NCBI GenBank assembly: GCA_964599885.1
Contig: CAZRHH010000003.1
Location: forward strand, 1-64,000
Length of the DNA stretch: 64,000 nucleotides
Direction: 5' to 3'
From: CAZRHH01 sp964599885
GTDB lineage: Bacteria > Chloroflexota > Dehalococcoidia > DSTF01 > JACRBR01
Position numbers and translations under genes: made by a program. Every line of letters starts with the position of its first letter. The stretch's first letter is position 1. Shown here piece after piece: positions 16,277 through 25,253 of this stretch. A model generated the notes under the pieces. That model did not search any database. It saw only the letters and a program-made list of their open reading frames with translations, and was not told the origin of the DNA.

Positions 16277-17368
16277 TCAGCCGGTGAAGCCGAGGCGTTG
16301 GGATGCGGCGATGGCGAAGTGGTCGGTCATGCCGGAGATGTAGTCGGCGATGCGGCGGACGAGGGCGTCTTCTGGGCGGGTGTAGTCGGAGGCGGCGAGT
16401 TCTTCGGGGTGCTCTATATAGTGGCGCCAGAGGAACTCGATGACACGACGGGCGCGGTCGGCTTCGGAGAGGCGTTCTTCCCAGAGATAGACGTTCTCGA
16501 AAAGGTACTCGCGCAGCTCGTCGGTCGCGGCGGCGACCTGGGCGCTCATGCCAATCGTCGTGTTCGGCGGAAGCGCACCGTCGGTGCGGGGTTGCTGCGC
16601 GGCGTCCCATGATGCGTCGACGACGTCGCTGACTAGCGTGTCGATGCGCTGAGAGTGCGTCTCGCCGAGGACGCGGCGGGCTTCGGCAGGGAGATCGTCG
16701 GGGTCGAGCAGGCCGGCGCGGACGGCGTCGGCGATGTCGTGATTGAGATAGGCGACGGAGTCGGACAGACGGACGATCTGGCCTTCGAGCGTGCTGGCGA
16801 GCGGGTCGCCCCATTCGGACTCGGACCAGTAGCGCTCGCCGAGTTCTTCGAAGATGCCTTCGCGCGGCTTCGAGTGCTTGAGGATGCCCTCGCGCACTTC
16901 CCAGGTGAGGTTGAGGCCGCCGTTCGCTTCGAGCAGATCGATGATGCGGACACTCTGCTCGTTGTGGCGGAAGCCGCCAGGGAGGAGTTCGCCGAGCGCC
17001 TGCTCGCCGGCGTGGCCGAAGGGCGTGTGGCCCATGTCGTGACCGATGGCGATCGCTTCGGTGAGATCTTCGTTGAGGTCGAGGCCGCGAGCGATCGTGC
17101 GGGCGATCTGCGCCACTTCTAATGTGTGCGTGAGACGGGTGACGTAGTGGTCGCCGGTGGGGGCGATGAACACCTGCGTCTTGTGCTTGAGGCGGCGGAA
17201 CGCCTTGCAGTGGATGATGCGGTCGCGGTCGCGCTGGTACTCGGTGCGCATATCGGACGGGGGTTCGGGGATGAGGCGGCCGCGGGAGCCGGCGCTGCGC
17301 ATCGCGGCCGGGGCGAGTGCGCGTTCGCGCTCTTCGAGGCGGCGGCGGACGGATTCGTGCGGTCGCAT
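16277..17368 (-). CDS. dgt: deoxyguanosinetriphosphate triphosphohydrolase-like protein
   Basis: 363 residues started at ATG 17368 (MRPHESVRRRLEERE). The HD-superfamily dNTPase layout is clear: RTEYQRDRDRIIHCKAFRRLKHKTQVF, THTLEVAQIARTIARGL (metal histidine), IGHDMGHTPFGHAGE (HD pair) and later SVAYLNHDIADA. Enzymes of this family cleave dNTPs to deoxynucleoside and triphosphate and control dNTP pools; some have antiphage effects. Monocistronic, with repeat elements on both sides. Confidence 0.92.
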   Translation of the reverse strand: MRPHESVRRRLEERERALAPAAMRSAGSRGRLIPEPPSDMRTEYQRDRDRIIHCKAFRRLKHKTQVFIAPTGDHYVTRLTHTLEVAQIARTIARGLDLNEDLTEAIAIGHDMGHTPFGHAGEQALGELLPGGFRHNEQSVRIIDLLEANGGLNLTWEVREGILKHSKPREGIFEELGERYWSESEWGDPLASTLEGQIVRLSDSVAYLNHDIADAVRAGLLDPDDLPAEARRVLGETHSQRIDTLVSDVVDASWDAAQQPRTDGALPPNTTIGMSAQVAAATDELREYLFENVYLWEERLSEADRARRVIEFLWRHYIEHPEELAASDYTRPEDALVRRIADYISGMTDHFAIAASQRLGFTG

Positions 17369-17387
17369 CGTGTCGATTGTAGGGCGG

Positions 17388-17600
17388 TTCACCACAGAGG
17401 CACAGAGGCACGGAGCGGGCAGGTTTTTTTAGGAACCACAGATGCACACGGATGGACACAGGTAGGGGTGGGGAGTCTGAAGATCGGATATGGGTGTACG
17501 GCGCGAAGACGCCGTGGGCGTACGGGACGCAAAGGGGGCGGGGGTCATCCACAGATCACACAGCGACACGGATGGGCGCGGTCGGAGTGGAGGTTGGGAG
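17388..17600. repeat. CACAGAGG/CACAGATG interspersed repeats
   Basis: Same family as at 11963: TTCACCACAGAGGCACAGAGG, a T-run, AACCACAGATGCACACGGATG, then ATCCACAGATCACACAG. It fills the 300-base gap between dgt and the protease gene. No gene is seen here; the promoters of both divergent genes must lie inside or beside these repeats. Confidence 0.7.
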
Positions 17601-17700
17601 ATTGGGGGGTGATTGACAGGCGGGGCTAGTCGTGACACGATCGCGCCACTCCTATCGCAGCACCTTCGTCTGCTCATGTCCCGCCACAGACAGGATCGAT

Positions 17701-20229
17701 ATGCGGTACTTCACGCTCGCGCTGTGCGCACTCTCCGTTTGTCTTGCGTCGTTGGGATCCGCGGCGGGCGGCGCGCAGACGCCGCCTTCGGCCGATCCGG
17801 AAGTGCTGCTGCCCGCGAACGTTGTTGAAGAGGCGGCGAAGGACGCGAAGCTGGCGTCGGTGCTTGCGCGGCTCGAGGGCCACGCGGCGCAGAGCGGCGC
17901 GCGGGGTCTGACGGCGCAACTCCCGGAAGACGTACAGTCGGCAATCGACGCAGGGACCGTTCGCATCGACGTGTACGATCGCGTGCAGGTGTACGTCGAT
18001 GTCACGGGAGATGCTGACGACGCGGCGGCCGACCTGGTGGCAATCGGGATGGAGGTCGAGCAGATCGCCGAGGATCTCAGCATCGTGCAAGGACGGCTGC
18101 CGGTGGAAGCGCTGGATGCGGCGGCGGATCTGGCGTCGGTGTCGGGTGTGCGGCCGCCGGAGTACGCGCTTCGCAACGTCACGACGGAGGGCGATGCGAT
18201 TCTGGATGCGGACGATCTGCGCGCTTCGTACGCCGTGAACGGCGCGGGCGTGCGCGTGGGCGTGATCTCCGACGGGCTCGAAGGGTTGGCGGCGGCACAG
18301 GGTGCGGGCGAGTTGCCGGCGGTGAACTTCACGACGTGCGACGCAACCGGCGCGGCGCCTGCGGGCGAGCCGGCGAACCCCACGGATGCAGGCGCGGGCG
18401 CCGAGGGCACGGCGATGCTTGAGATCGTGCATGACATCGCTCCGGGCGCCGAGCTGTGGTTCGGCTATTTCGGGTTCAATGTGTCGTCGGGGACGAGCCT
18501 GGACTTTCGGCAGGCGGTGGATTGCCTCGCACTCAACACAGATGTGGTGGTGGATGACATCACGTACGTGAACAACGGAGCGTACGACGGGACGAGCGTT
18601 GTATCGCAGAACACGTCGACGGAGCTGAATCGCCTAACTAACCGGATCCGCGGCCATTACAACAGCGTCGGGTCTGTGTCGCAGCAGCACTACCAGGAGC
18701 CATTCGTCGATTCCGGTTTCAACGTGACGGTCGGGATGAACACGTGGGACATTCACCGCTTCCAGGCGACGGCCTCGACGACGGACGGCGCGCAGGGGCG
18801 CAACTGCAGCTTCAATGCCGCCGACGGGTTCTGCGCGGACCGCGTGATGCTGCCGCCGAATGAGGTGTTGCGCGTCGGGCTGCAATGGGATGATCCGTTC
18901 GGCGCCTCCGCCAACGACTACGAGTTGTTCCTTCTCGACGAGAACGCATCGACGCTGTACCTGATCAGCACGAACGAGCAGAACGGCAACGATAATCCGG
19001 TCGAAGAGTTCTCGTGGCTGAACGATACGGCGGTCGTGCAACCGCTGAGCATCTACATTGGGCGGTTTGCCGGCGTCTCCAAGACGTTCGACATGTTCGT
19101 CCTGTGCGAAGCCTGCAACCCGATCGCCGGGAACAAGCACAACTTCAACACGATCTCGAGCGCCGTGCTGAATAACGCGGACGCCGGTGGCGGCGTCGTG
19201 TCACTGGGCGCGATCAACGCGAGCGATCCCGGCAACAACGACATCGCGGCGTACAGCAGCCGCGGCCCGACGAACGACGGGCGTGTGAAGCCCGATGCTG
19301 TAGCGATCGACGGCGTGTCGGTGAGCGGCGCGGGCGGATTCTCGTCGCCGTTCTTCGGTTCGTCGGCGGCGGCGCCGCATGCGGCGGGGATCGCCGCGCT
19401 TGTGCTGGCGTGCCAGCCATCGTTGAAGCACGGCGGGCCGGGCGATGCACCCGCGGCCGACCGGACGGCGCTGCGCAACGCGTTGCTGAACTCTGCCGTG
19501 GATCTGGGCAGCGCGGGCACGGACAACACGTACGGCGCCGGGCGCCTCGATGCGGACGCCGCAGCCGCCGCCGCGGGCTGCGCGCCTGACTCGGACGGTG
19601 ATGGCGTGCCGCAGATCGCGGATAACTGCCCGGGCGCCGCCAACGCGGGTCAGGAAAACAGCGATCGCAACTTCATCGACCTCTCTCCCCCGAAGGCGTA
19701 CGACGACATCACCGTGGCACGATCCGATGAGGCCGGAGACGCATGCGACGCCGACGACGACAACGATGCGCGCACTGATACGGACGAGACGGGCGGCGTC
19801 GGGTGCGGCGGCGCCGTGACGAATCCGCTCGACAGCGATAGCGACGGCGACAACTATCTCGACGGCGCAGAGTGCGCGATTGGGACGAACCCGAACGACG
19901 TGAGCAGCAGGCCGACGCAGGCGCAGTGCGGCACGACGACGGATGTTGATGGCGACAAGCTGCTCGCGTTTCGGGAGGTGTGCTTCTACAACACGGATCC
20001 GGCGATCGCGAACAGCGATGGCGATGCCTGCGGCGACGCCCGCGAGGTTGGGTCGATAAACGGCGATCTGGTGGTGAACGTTGTGGATCTGCAGCAGATC
20101 GCGACGGCGCAGGGCGCGTACGTGCGGCCCGGGACTCCCGTGCAGGTGAACTTCGACATCACGCGAGACGGCAATATCAACGTCGCGGACCTCCAGCAGG
20201 CCGCTTCGTACCAGGGGAACTGTCCATAG
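17701..20229 (+). CDS. secreted S8-like serine peptidase with dockerin-like C-terminal module
   Basis: 842 residues started at ATG 17701, giving a proper signal peptide (RYFTLALCALSVCLASLGSA). A propeptide-like region is followed by an S8-type catalytic domain: aspartate in GVRVGVISDG (about residue 191), then AEGTAMLEIVHDIAPGA where a glutamate stands at the place of the usual HGT histidine, and the nucleophile in FFGSSAAAPHAAG (about residue 553). The insertion between them is a long beta domain. The last 210 residues repeat the tail of the 12904-14574 protein: SDRNFIDLSPPKAYDDIT, DSDSDGDNYLDGAEC, and two VVDLQQIAT-type dockerin-like repeats. Extracellular or surface-bound protease. Confidence 0.85.
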   Translation: MRYFTLALCALSVCLASLGSAAGGAQTPPSADPEVLLPANVVEEAAKDAKLASVLARLEGHAAQSGARGLTAQLPEDVQSAIDAGTVRIDVYDRVQVYVDVTGDADDAAADLVAIGMEVEQIAEDLSIVQGRLPVEALDAAADLASVSGVRPPEYALRNVTTEGDAILDADDLRASYAVNGAGVRVGVISDGLEGLAAAQGAGELPAVNFTTCDATGAAPAGEPANPTDAGAGAEGTAMLEIVHDIAPGAELWFGYFGFNVSSGTSLDFRQAVDCLALNTDVVVDDITYVNNGAYDGTSVVSQNTSTELNRLTNRIRGHYNSVGSVSQQHYQEPFVDSGFNVTVGMNTWDIHRFQATASTTDGAQGRNCSFNAADGFCADRVMLPPNEVLRVGLQWDDPFGASANDYELFLLDENASTLYLISTNEQNGNDNPVEEFSWLNDTAVVQPLSIYIGRFAGVSKTFDMFVLCEACNPIAGNKHNFNTISSAVLNNADAGGGVVSLGAINASDPGNNDIAAYSSRGPTNDGRVKPDAVAIDGVSVSGAGGFSSPFFGSSAAAPHAAGIAALVLACQPSLKHGGPGDAPAADRTALRNALLNSAVDLGSAGTDNTYGAGRLDADAAAAAAGCAPDSDGDGVPQIADNCPGAANAGQENSDRNFIDLSPPKAYDDITVARSDEAGDACDADDDNDARTDTDETGGVGCGGAVTNPLDSDSDGDNYLDGAECAIGTNPNDVSSRPTQAQCGTTTDVDGDKLLAFREVCFYNTDPAIANSDGDACGDAREVGSINGDLVVNVVDLQQIATAQGAYVRPGTPVQVNFDITRDGNINVADLQQAASYQGNCP

Positions 20230-20269
20230 CTGGCCTCCGGCGCTCTACTCGCCGATCGTGACGGCCGGG

Positions 20270-21472
20270 TCAGCGGCCCTTGTAACGCTGGGCGTCGTCG
20301 GAGCCGGCGGTGGCGTTGCCGGACGTGTACGAATGGGCGCCGGCGCCGGCGAGCTTTCCGCCATCGACGATCAGGTATTCCTCGCGGATCGGGCGGCCGG
20401 CGAACCAGCATTCGAGAATCTCGCGCGTACCGGCGGCGTAGCGTGCTTGCGCGGAGAGCGACGTGCCTGAGACGTGCGGCGTCATGCCGTGGTGCGGCAT
20501 CGTGCGCCAGGGGTGATCTTGCGGCGCGGGCTGGGGGAACCAGACATCGCCGGCGTAGCCAGCAAGCTGTCCGCTTTCGAGGGCGCGGACGACGGCGTCG
20601 CGGTCGCAGATCTTGCCGCGGGCTGTGTTGATGAGATAGGCGCCGCGCTTCATCTTGCCGATCAGCGCGTCGTTGAACATGTGCTCCGTTTCGGGGTGCA
20701 ACGGCGCGTTGATCGTGACGACATCGCAGACGCCGATCATCGATTCGACGTTCTCGTGGTAGCGGGCGCCAAGTTCGCGTTCGACATCGGCGGGCAGGCG
20801 ATGCTTGTCGGTGTAGTGGAGTTGCACGTCGAAGGGCTTGAGGCGTTTGAGCACAGCGGTACCGATACGGCCGGCGGCGACGGTGCCGACGGCCATGCCC
20901 TCGAGATCGTACGAGCGCTCGGCGCAGTCGGCGATGTTCCAGCCGCCATCGACGACGGTCTTGTACGACGGGATGTAGTTGCGGACGAGCGACAAGATCA
21001 GCATGACGACGTGTTCGCTGACGCTGATGCTGTTGCTGTACGTGACTTCGGCGACGGTCATGCCGCGCTCGATGGCGGCTTGCAGATCGTAGTGATCGGA
21101 GCCGATGCCGGCAGTGATCGCGAGCTTGAGCTTCGGCGCCTTCGCGATGCGTTCGGCGGTGAGATATGCGGGCCAGAACGGCTGCGAGATAACGATCTCG
21201 GCGTCGCCGAGTTCGCGATCGAATGCGCTGCCGGCGCCGTCCTTGTCGGACGTGACGACGACCGTGTGGCCGGCGGCTTCGAGGAACGTGCGCAGGCCGA
21301 GTTCGCCGGAGACGGAGCCGAGGAGTTGTCCAGGCGTGAAGTCGATCGCGGACGGCGTGGGCGCGGTCTGTCCGTCCGGATAGCGCTCGATGGTTGGGAT
21401 GCTGTCGCGGGCGTAGGAGGTGGGGTAGCCGGTGACGGGGTCGTCGTAGAGGACGCAGAGGATCTTGGCCAT
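20270..21472 (-). CDS. fdh: NAD-dependent formate dehydrogenase
   Basis: 400 residues from ATG 21472, exactly the size of the soluble single-subunit formate dehydrogenases of methylotrophs. It belongs to the D-2-hydroxyacid dehydrogenase fold: substrate asparagine in SNSISVSEHV, Rossmann glycines in GTVAAGRIG, the NAD-selective aspartate in YTDKHRL, catalytic arginine in NTARGKICDR and catalytic histidine in MTPHVSGT. It oxidises formate to CO2 and makes NADH in the cytoplasm. Monocistronic, with an AGGAGCCAC ribosome site. Convergent with the protease gene. Confidence 0.93.
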   Translation of the reverse strand: MAKILCVLYDDPVTGYPTSYARDSIPTIERYPDGQTAPTPSAIDFTPGQLLGSVSGELGLRTFLEAAGHTVVVTSDKDGAGSAFDRELGDAEIVISQPFWPAYLTAERIAKAPKLKLAITAGIGSDHYDLQAAIERGMTVAEVTYSNSISVSEHVVMLILSLVRNYIPSYKTVVDGGWNIADCAERSYDLEGMAVGTVAAGRIGTAVLKRLKPFDVQLHYTDKHRLPADVERELGARYHENVESMIGVCDVVTINAPLHPETEHMFNDALIGKMKRGAYLINTARGKICDRDAVVRALESGQLAGYAGDVWFPQPAPQDHPWRTMPHHGMTPHVSGTSLSAQARYAAGTREILECWFAGRPIREEYLIVDGGKLAGAGAHSYTSGNATAGSDDAQRYKGR

Positions 21473-21537
21473 GGTGGTGTGGCTCCTCGGTTGGTTTGGT
21501 GCTCTTAGATGAGACAGCAGCATAGATCGATGTCTCG

Positions 21538-21815
21538 GGTTCACCACAGAGGCACGGAGGCACAGAGGTTTTTTGGAATAGGAACCACAGATGCACACCG
21601 ATGGACACAGATGCGGTTGGGGTTGGATTGGTTCGGGAGGCCGGAGGTGAGGTTTTTCGGTTCAGCGCGAGGACGCAAAGGACGCAAGAGGAGAGCAAAA
21701 AGGGGGGACGGTGCTTCGACAGACGGCGCAGATTAGGAGGACGAGGTTCTAGCGAGTTGATGGCGGTGGCGCGCGATACCGGGGCGCACACGTGGGTGCG
21801 CCCCTACCGCGGTAC
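21538..21815. repeat. mixed interspersed repeats
   Basis: CACCACAGAGGCACGGAGG plus T-run, AACCACAGATGCACACCGATGG, an AGGACGCAAAGGACGCAAG string, and a hairpin GGGGCGCACACGTGGGTGCGCCCC (around 21780-21803) with CTACCG after it. All are members of families seen elsewhere in the window. No gene is supported between 21473 and 21875. Confidence 0.72.
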
Positions 21816-21875
21816 CGGAGAAGTGCGTTCCGGGTTGGACCACCGCTGGACGGCGATCCTGATGGATGAAGGGCG

Positions 21876-22460
21876 CTACGCTTCGTTCCTTGGCTTGTAG
21901 GTGAGGGCTATGACGCCGTCGGTGTAAGCGGTGGTGCTGATGAGGTGCATGTCGCGGTTGCCTTCGATCTGGCCGAACCACGCCTGACCAGCGGACACGA
22001 CGGGATAGACGAAAAAGCGGTATTCGTCGACGAGGCCGAGACGCGCGATGGATTGCGCGAGATGGGCGCCGCCGGAGAGGTGGATGTCGCCTCCCGTTTG
22101 CGCCTTCAGTTCGTTGATGAACGTGACCATGTCCTGATCGCCACGGATGATGACGAGTTCGGCGTTCGCCCACTCAAGCGCGGACTTATCGCTCTCCGAC
22201 GAGATCACGAACTTCTTGTACGAGTTCATTTTGCGTGCCATGCGTTTGCTGACATCCGACCCGCCTTCTTCCGTCTCGGCGCCTGGCCAGTACGCAAGCA
22301 TTTCTTCGTAGGTGACGCGTCCTACCAGCACGGTGTCGAACGCCTCGTAGGCGCGGTCGATGTCGGCGTAGAGATCATCGCCGATATTCGCGAGCCACGC
22401 GTCGGGGTCGTCCAATCTTCCGTTCAGGGTTGTCATCATTGACAGGACTACGCTGCGCAT
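21876..22460 (-). CDS. dihydrofolate reductase-family protein (RibD C-terminal type)
   Basis: 194 residues from ATG 22460, which has AAGGAGA upstream. It has the DHFR-like fold of RibD_C proteins: MRSVVLSMMTTLNGRLDDPD, DTVLVGRVTYEEM, and GGDIHLSGGAHLAQSI with the nucleotide-binding glycines, then LVDEYRFFVYPVV. Such stand-alone proteins are NADPH-binding reductases of unknown substrate. It may be cotranscribed with the AHSA1 gene 85 bases upstream on the same strand. Confidence 0.87.
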   Translation of the reverse strand: MRSVVLSMMTTLNGRLDDPDAWLANIGDDLYADIDRAYEAFDTVLVGRVTYEEMLAYWPGAETEEGGSDVSKRMARKMNSYKKFVISSESDKSALEWANAELVIIRGDQDMVTFINELKAQTGGDIHLSGGAHLAQSIARLGLVDEYRFFVYPVVSAGQAWFGQIEGNRDMHLISTTAYTDGVIALTYKPRNEA

Positions 22461-22545
22461 TTCGACGTCTCCTTGTGTGCAGTTCGTCGTGAGCGAACCG
22501 CTATTCTCTTGCGTGTCGCATCGCTTTCGTTCCAGACGGTGGCGT

Positions 22546-23037
22546 TCAGACGCGCTCGTTCGCCAGCATCGCCGCGATAACATCGGCGAGTTGATCGAGA
22601 CCGGAACCGGTGCCCCGCTCGTAGCCCTGGCCTAGATGCGCGTTCTTCATCGCGACCGATCCGAAGAGGGTGTGGATGGTGAGCGTCGTCTGGCCGGCGG
22701 CCTCGTCGAATGTGACGGTGACGATCATCTTTTCGGCGCCGGGGAGTTCGAAGGCGTTGTCGTAGACGATCTTTTCTTTCGGCACGATCTCGAGGTATTC
22801 GCCGCCGAAGGGTGTGTTCGGCGTGCCATCGGGGCCGGTCATGCCGAACCGGTATCGCCCACCGACGCGGAAGTCCATTTCGCACAGCGTGAGCGGCCAG
22901 CCTTTCGGGCCGAACCACTGCATGATGTGTTCCCGTTTGCTGTAAGCCTCGAACAGGAGACCCGCCGGGGCGTCGTACAGGCGCGTGATGACGAACTCGC
23001 GATCGGCGATCGCTTCATCGTGTGCGCTTACGGTCAT
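22546..23037 (-). CDS. SRPBCC/AHSA1-family protein
   Basis: 163 residues. REFVITRLYDAPAGLLFEAYSKREHIMQWFGPKGW at the N-terminus and VTVTFDEAAGQTTLTIHT near the C-terminus mark the START-like fold of the AHSA1 group. These proteins bind small hydrophobic ligands and very often follow an ArsR-type repressor. Its start overlaps the end of the ArsR gene by 23 bases. Confidence 0.88.
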   Translation of the reverse strand: MTVSAHDEAIADREFVITRLYDAPAGLLFEAYSKREHIMQWFGPKGWPLTLCEMDFRVGGRYRFGMTGPDGTPNTPFGGEYLEIVPKEKIVYDNAFELPGAEKMIVTVTFDEAAGQTTLTIHTLFGSVAMKNAHLGQGYERGTGSGLDQLADVIAAMLANERV

Positions 23038-23377
23038 GGCGGCGTTCCTTTCGCTTCAGATCTTTCACGTAGTCGTCGAGCTGGTCGAGGCTGTCTTCCC
23101 AGAATTGCCGGTAGTCGCCGAGCCACTGCGCGGCGCCGGCGAGCGCCGCCGGGCTGAGGCGCACCGGGCGGAACTGCGCGTCGCGACCGCGCGAGATGAG
23201 GCCGGCGCGCTCGAGTACCTTGAGGTGCTTGGAGATCGTGGGCTGGCTGAGCTTGAAGGGGGCGACGAGTTCGTTGACGGTTGCTTCGCCGCCGGCGACA
23301 CGCGCGAGGATGGCGCGGCGCGTCGGATCGGCGAGCGCGCCGAAGACCCGGTCGAGTTGCTGGAGTTGGGTGGACAT
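23015..23377 (-). CDS. ArsR-family transcriptional regulator
   Basis: 120 residues with the winged-helix signature LADPTRRAILARVAGGEATVNELV and KLSQPTISKHLKVLERAGLI. It lacks the cysteine pair of metal sensors, so the ligand is not a thiophilic metal bound at the usual site. Pairing with an overlapping AHSA1 gene is the standard arrangement in which the repressor controls the operon. Three CTATAT repeats directly upstream may be its operator. Confidence 0.9.
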   Translation of the reverse strand: MSTQLQQLDRVFGALADPTRRAILARVAGGEATVNELVAPFKLSQPTISKHLKVLERAGLISRGRDAQFRPVRLSPAALAGAAQWLGDYRQFWEDSLDQLDDYVKDLKRKERRHDRKRTR

Positions 23378-23391
23378 GTATTGCCTCTGAG

Positions 23392-23414
23392 CTATATTGC
23401 TATATGACTATATG
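23392..23414. promoter_or_regulatory. candidate ArsR operator: three 8-bp spaced CTATAT repeats
   Basis: CTATATT, CTATATG and CTATATG begin at 23392, 23400 and 23408, 15 to 37 bases upstream of the ArsR start. The AT-rich phased repeat stands out sharply from the high-GC background. The position fits an operator or promoter overlap for autoregulation. Confidence 0.5.
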
Positions 23415-23679
23415 CTGTCGCCGAGGCCCGTGTCAAGCGGGTTCGGGACGGGGTTACCGCAGATGAACAGATTGGAAGGATGGGGTTGGCGCTTTTGATG
23501 GCGTTGGCGCGCAATACCGGGGCGCAGGCGCGGGTGCCCCCTACCGCCGCAAACGGGCGATGGAGTGGCACCCCCGGGCGCGGTCATCTCCGCTTCTTGA
23601 TCGCGCTTCGGGTGAGGGATATTGTGGGCGACACGTTATGGGCGCGGTTGAGGCTGCGCCGCGGGAAAGGTTGGTGGCT

Positions 23680-24858
23680 ATGAGCCGCCCTGTGCTGCGA
23701 ACGCGTTTGTGCGACATTCTGGATATCGAGTACCCGGTGATCCTGGCCGGGATGGGCGGCGTTTCGACGGCCGAGTTGGTCGCCGCCGTGTCGGAAGCGG
23801 GCGGGCTGGGTGTCGTCGGGGCGGCTTCGATGCCGCCGGACGAGATCGAGCGGCAGGTGCGGCGGATCCGCGACCTGACGTCGAAGCCGTTTGGGGTCGA
23901 TGTGCTGCTGCCGTCGGGCGTTGCGGCGCCGCGGCCGGCGGCGGCGGTGCCGGATGCGAAGAGCGGCGAACCGGCGCAGGTCGACGCGACGCCGAAGCGG
24001 CCGCGGGACTATCTGCCGGCTCCGTACAACGATTTCATCGACAACGCGGAGAAGGAGTTCGGGCTGCCGAAGCGCGGGCAGGCGGAGGACTTTTCGGCGG
24101 GCATGCGGCGCATCGGTTCGGGCGACTTCTCGAAGAAGCAGGTGGAGGCGATTCTCGATCTAAAGGTGCCGATCTTCGCATCGGGGCTGGGGAATCCGGC
24201 GCCGTACGTCGAGGCGTTTCACGCGTATGGCGCGAAGGTGATCGGGCTGGTCGGCAACGTGAAGAACGCGCGCCGCGTCGCCGACGGCAACACGGATGTC
24301 GTCGTGGCGCAGGGTCACGAAGCGGGCGGCCACACGGGGCGCATCGGCACGATGGCGCTGCTGCCGCAGGTGATCGACGCCGTGGCGCCGACGCCGGTGT
24401 GCGCGGCGGGCGGCATCGGCGACGGGCGCGGGATAGCAAGCGCGCTGGCGATGGGCTGCGACGGCGTCTGGATCGGCACGGCGTTCCTCGTGTCGCGCGA
24501 GGCTTCGTGGCCGGACCTGCTGAAGGAGCGGATTATCGCGGCGACGGAAGAAGACACGCGCGTGACGCGGCTGTACAGCGGCAAGACGATGCGCAACATC
24601 AACAACCCGCTGATCGAGTACTGGGAATCGCAGAAGCTGGACGCGCTGCCGATGGGCATGCAGGGCATCGTCTCGGGCGAGATTATGGCGGGGGCGCGGC
24701 AAGCCGACAAGATGGAACTGATGATGAACCCGGCGGGGCAAATCTCGGGGATGCTGCACGCGATGCGGCCGGCGCGCGAGATTCTCGACGAGATGATCCG
24801 CGACGCGGCGCAGATTCTCGCCGAGGGGTTGAAGGCGCGCGTGCAGGCGTCGGTGTGA
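23680..24858 (+). CDS. nitronate monooxygenase-family flavoprotein
   Basis: 392 residues from ATG 23680 (MSRPVLRTRLCDILDIEYPVILAGMGG). The TIM-barrel FMN family motifs are present: AGMGGVSTAELVAAVSEAGGLGVVG, QGHEAGGHTG with the catalytic-region histidine, and AAGGIGDGRGIASALAMGCDGVWIGTAFL for the phosphate of FMN. An insertion of about 70 residues after residue 70 is longer than in the bacterial two-domain enzymes. It may oxidise nitronates or act as an enoyl reductase-like enzyme. Confidence 0.87.
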   Translation: MSRPVLRTRLCDILDIEYPVILAGMGGVSTAELVAAVSEAGGLGVVGAASMPPDEIERQVRRIRDLTSKPFGVDVLLPSGVAAPRPAAAVPDAKSGEPAQVDATPKRPRDYLPAPYNDFIDNAEKEFGLPKRGQAEDFSAGMRRIGSGDFSKKQVEAILDLKVPIFASGLGNPAPYVEAFHAYGAKVIGLVGNVKNARRVADGNTDVVVAQGHEAGGHTGRIGTMALLPQVIDAVAPTPVCAAGGIGDGRGIASALAMGCDGVWIGTAFLVSREASWPDLLKERIIAATEEDTRVTRLYSGKTMRNINNPLIEYWESQKLDALPMGMQGIVSGEIMAGARQADKMELMMNPAGQISGMLHAMRPAREILDEMIRDAAQILAEGLKARVQASV

Positions 24859-24903
24859 GGTTGGGCGACGGAAGTCGGCCTATACTGCTGCACGAGGTGT
24901 GAA

Positions 24904-25131
24904 ATGGACTACGTGCTGGTGATTCATCCGGCGGAAGAGGGCGGATACTGGGCGGAAGTTCCGGCGTTGCCCGGCTGCTTCTCCCAGGGCGAGACGATCG
25001 ATGAGTTACTGAAGGATGCTCCGCTCGCGATCGAGTCGCATCTGACCGCGTTGCGACAGGACGGGCAAGAAGTTCCGACGGAGGCACTGCTCATCGCGAC
25101 TGTTCGAATGCCCGAACCGTCGGCGGCATGA
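24904..25131 (+). CDS. HicB-like protein without a HicA partner
   Basis: 75 residues of the HicB N-terminal fold: YVLVIHPAEEGGYWAEVPALPGCFSQGETIDELL. There is no C-terminal DNA-binding domain and no HicA toxin frame within several hundred bases either side, so it is a solitary member, as is common for this family. AGGTG lies upstream of the ATG. Starts 45 bases after the nitronate monooxygenase stop. Confidence 0.82.
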   Translation: MDYVLVIHPAEEGGYWAEVPALPGCFSQGETIDELLKDAPLAIESHLTALRQDGQEVPTEALLIATVRMPEPSAA

Positions 25132-25183
25132 TGAATGTTGGTTGCACCGAACGATCACGCGCGAACCGCCACACCCCGCACCC

Positions 25184-25200
25184 GCGGGCTGAAAGCCCGC
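25184..25200. repeat. GCGGGCT-GAA-AGCCCGC palindrome
   Basis: A perfect 7-bp stem with GAA loop, same design as the two copies at about 5.6-5.8 kb. It is in the gap upstream of the CoA-transferase pair. Confidence 0.7.
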
Positions 25201-25253
25201 GCCACGGTAGTTAGGGACTAGTGAGCCGTGCAGCCCGCTATTGAGGACTATCA

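Noticed and set aside
15840..17552. 570-codon minus-strand frame over dgt and the repeats
   Set aside because: Arginine/proline-rich product from an alternative frame; the real gene in this interval is dgt.
19986..21791. 601-codon minus-strand frame over formate dehydrogenase and protease end
   Set aside because: Alternative frame of fdh; the codons upstream are interspersed repeats.
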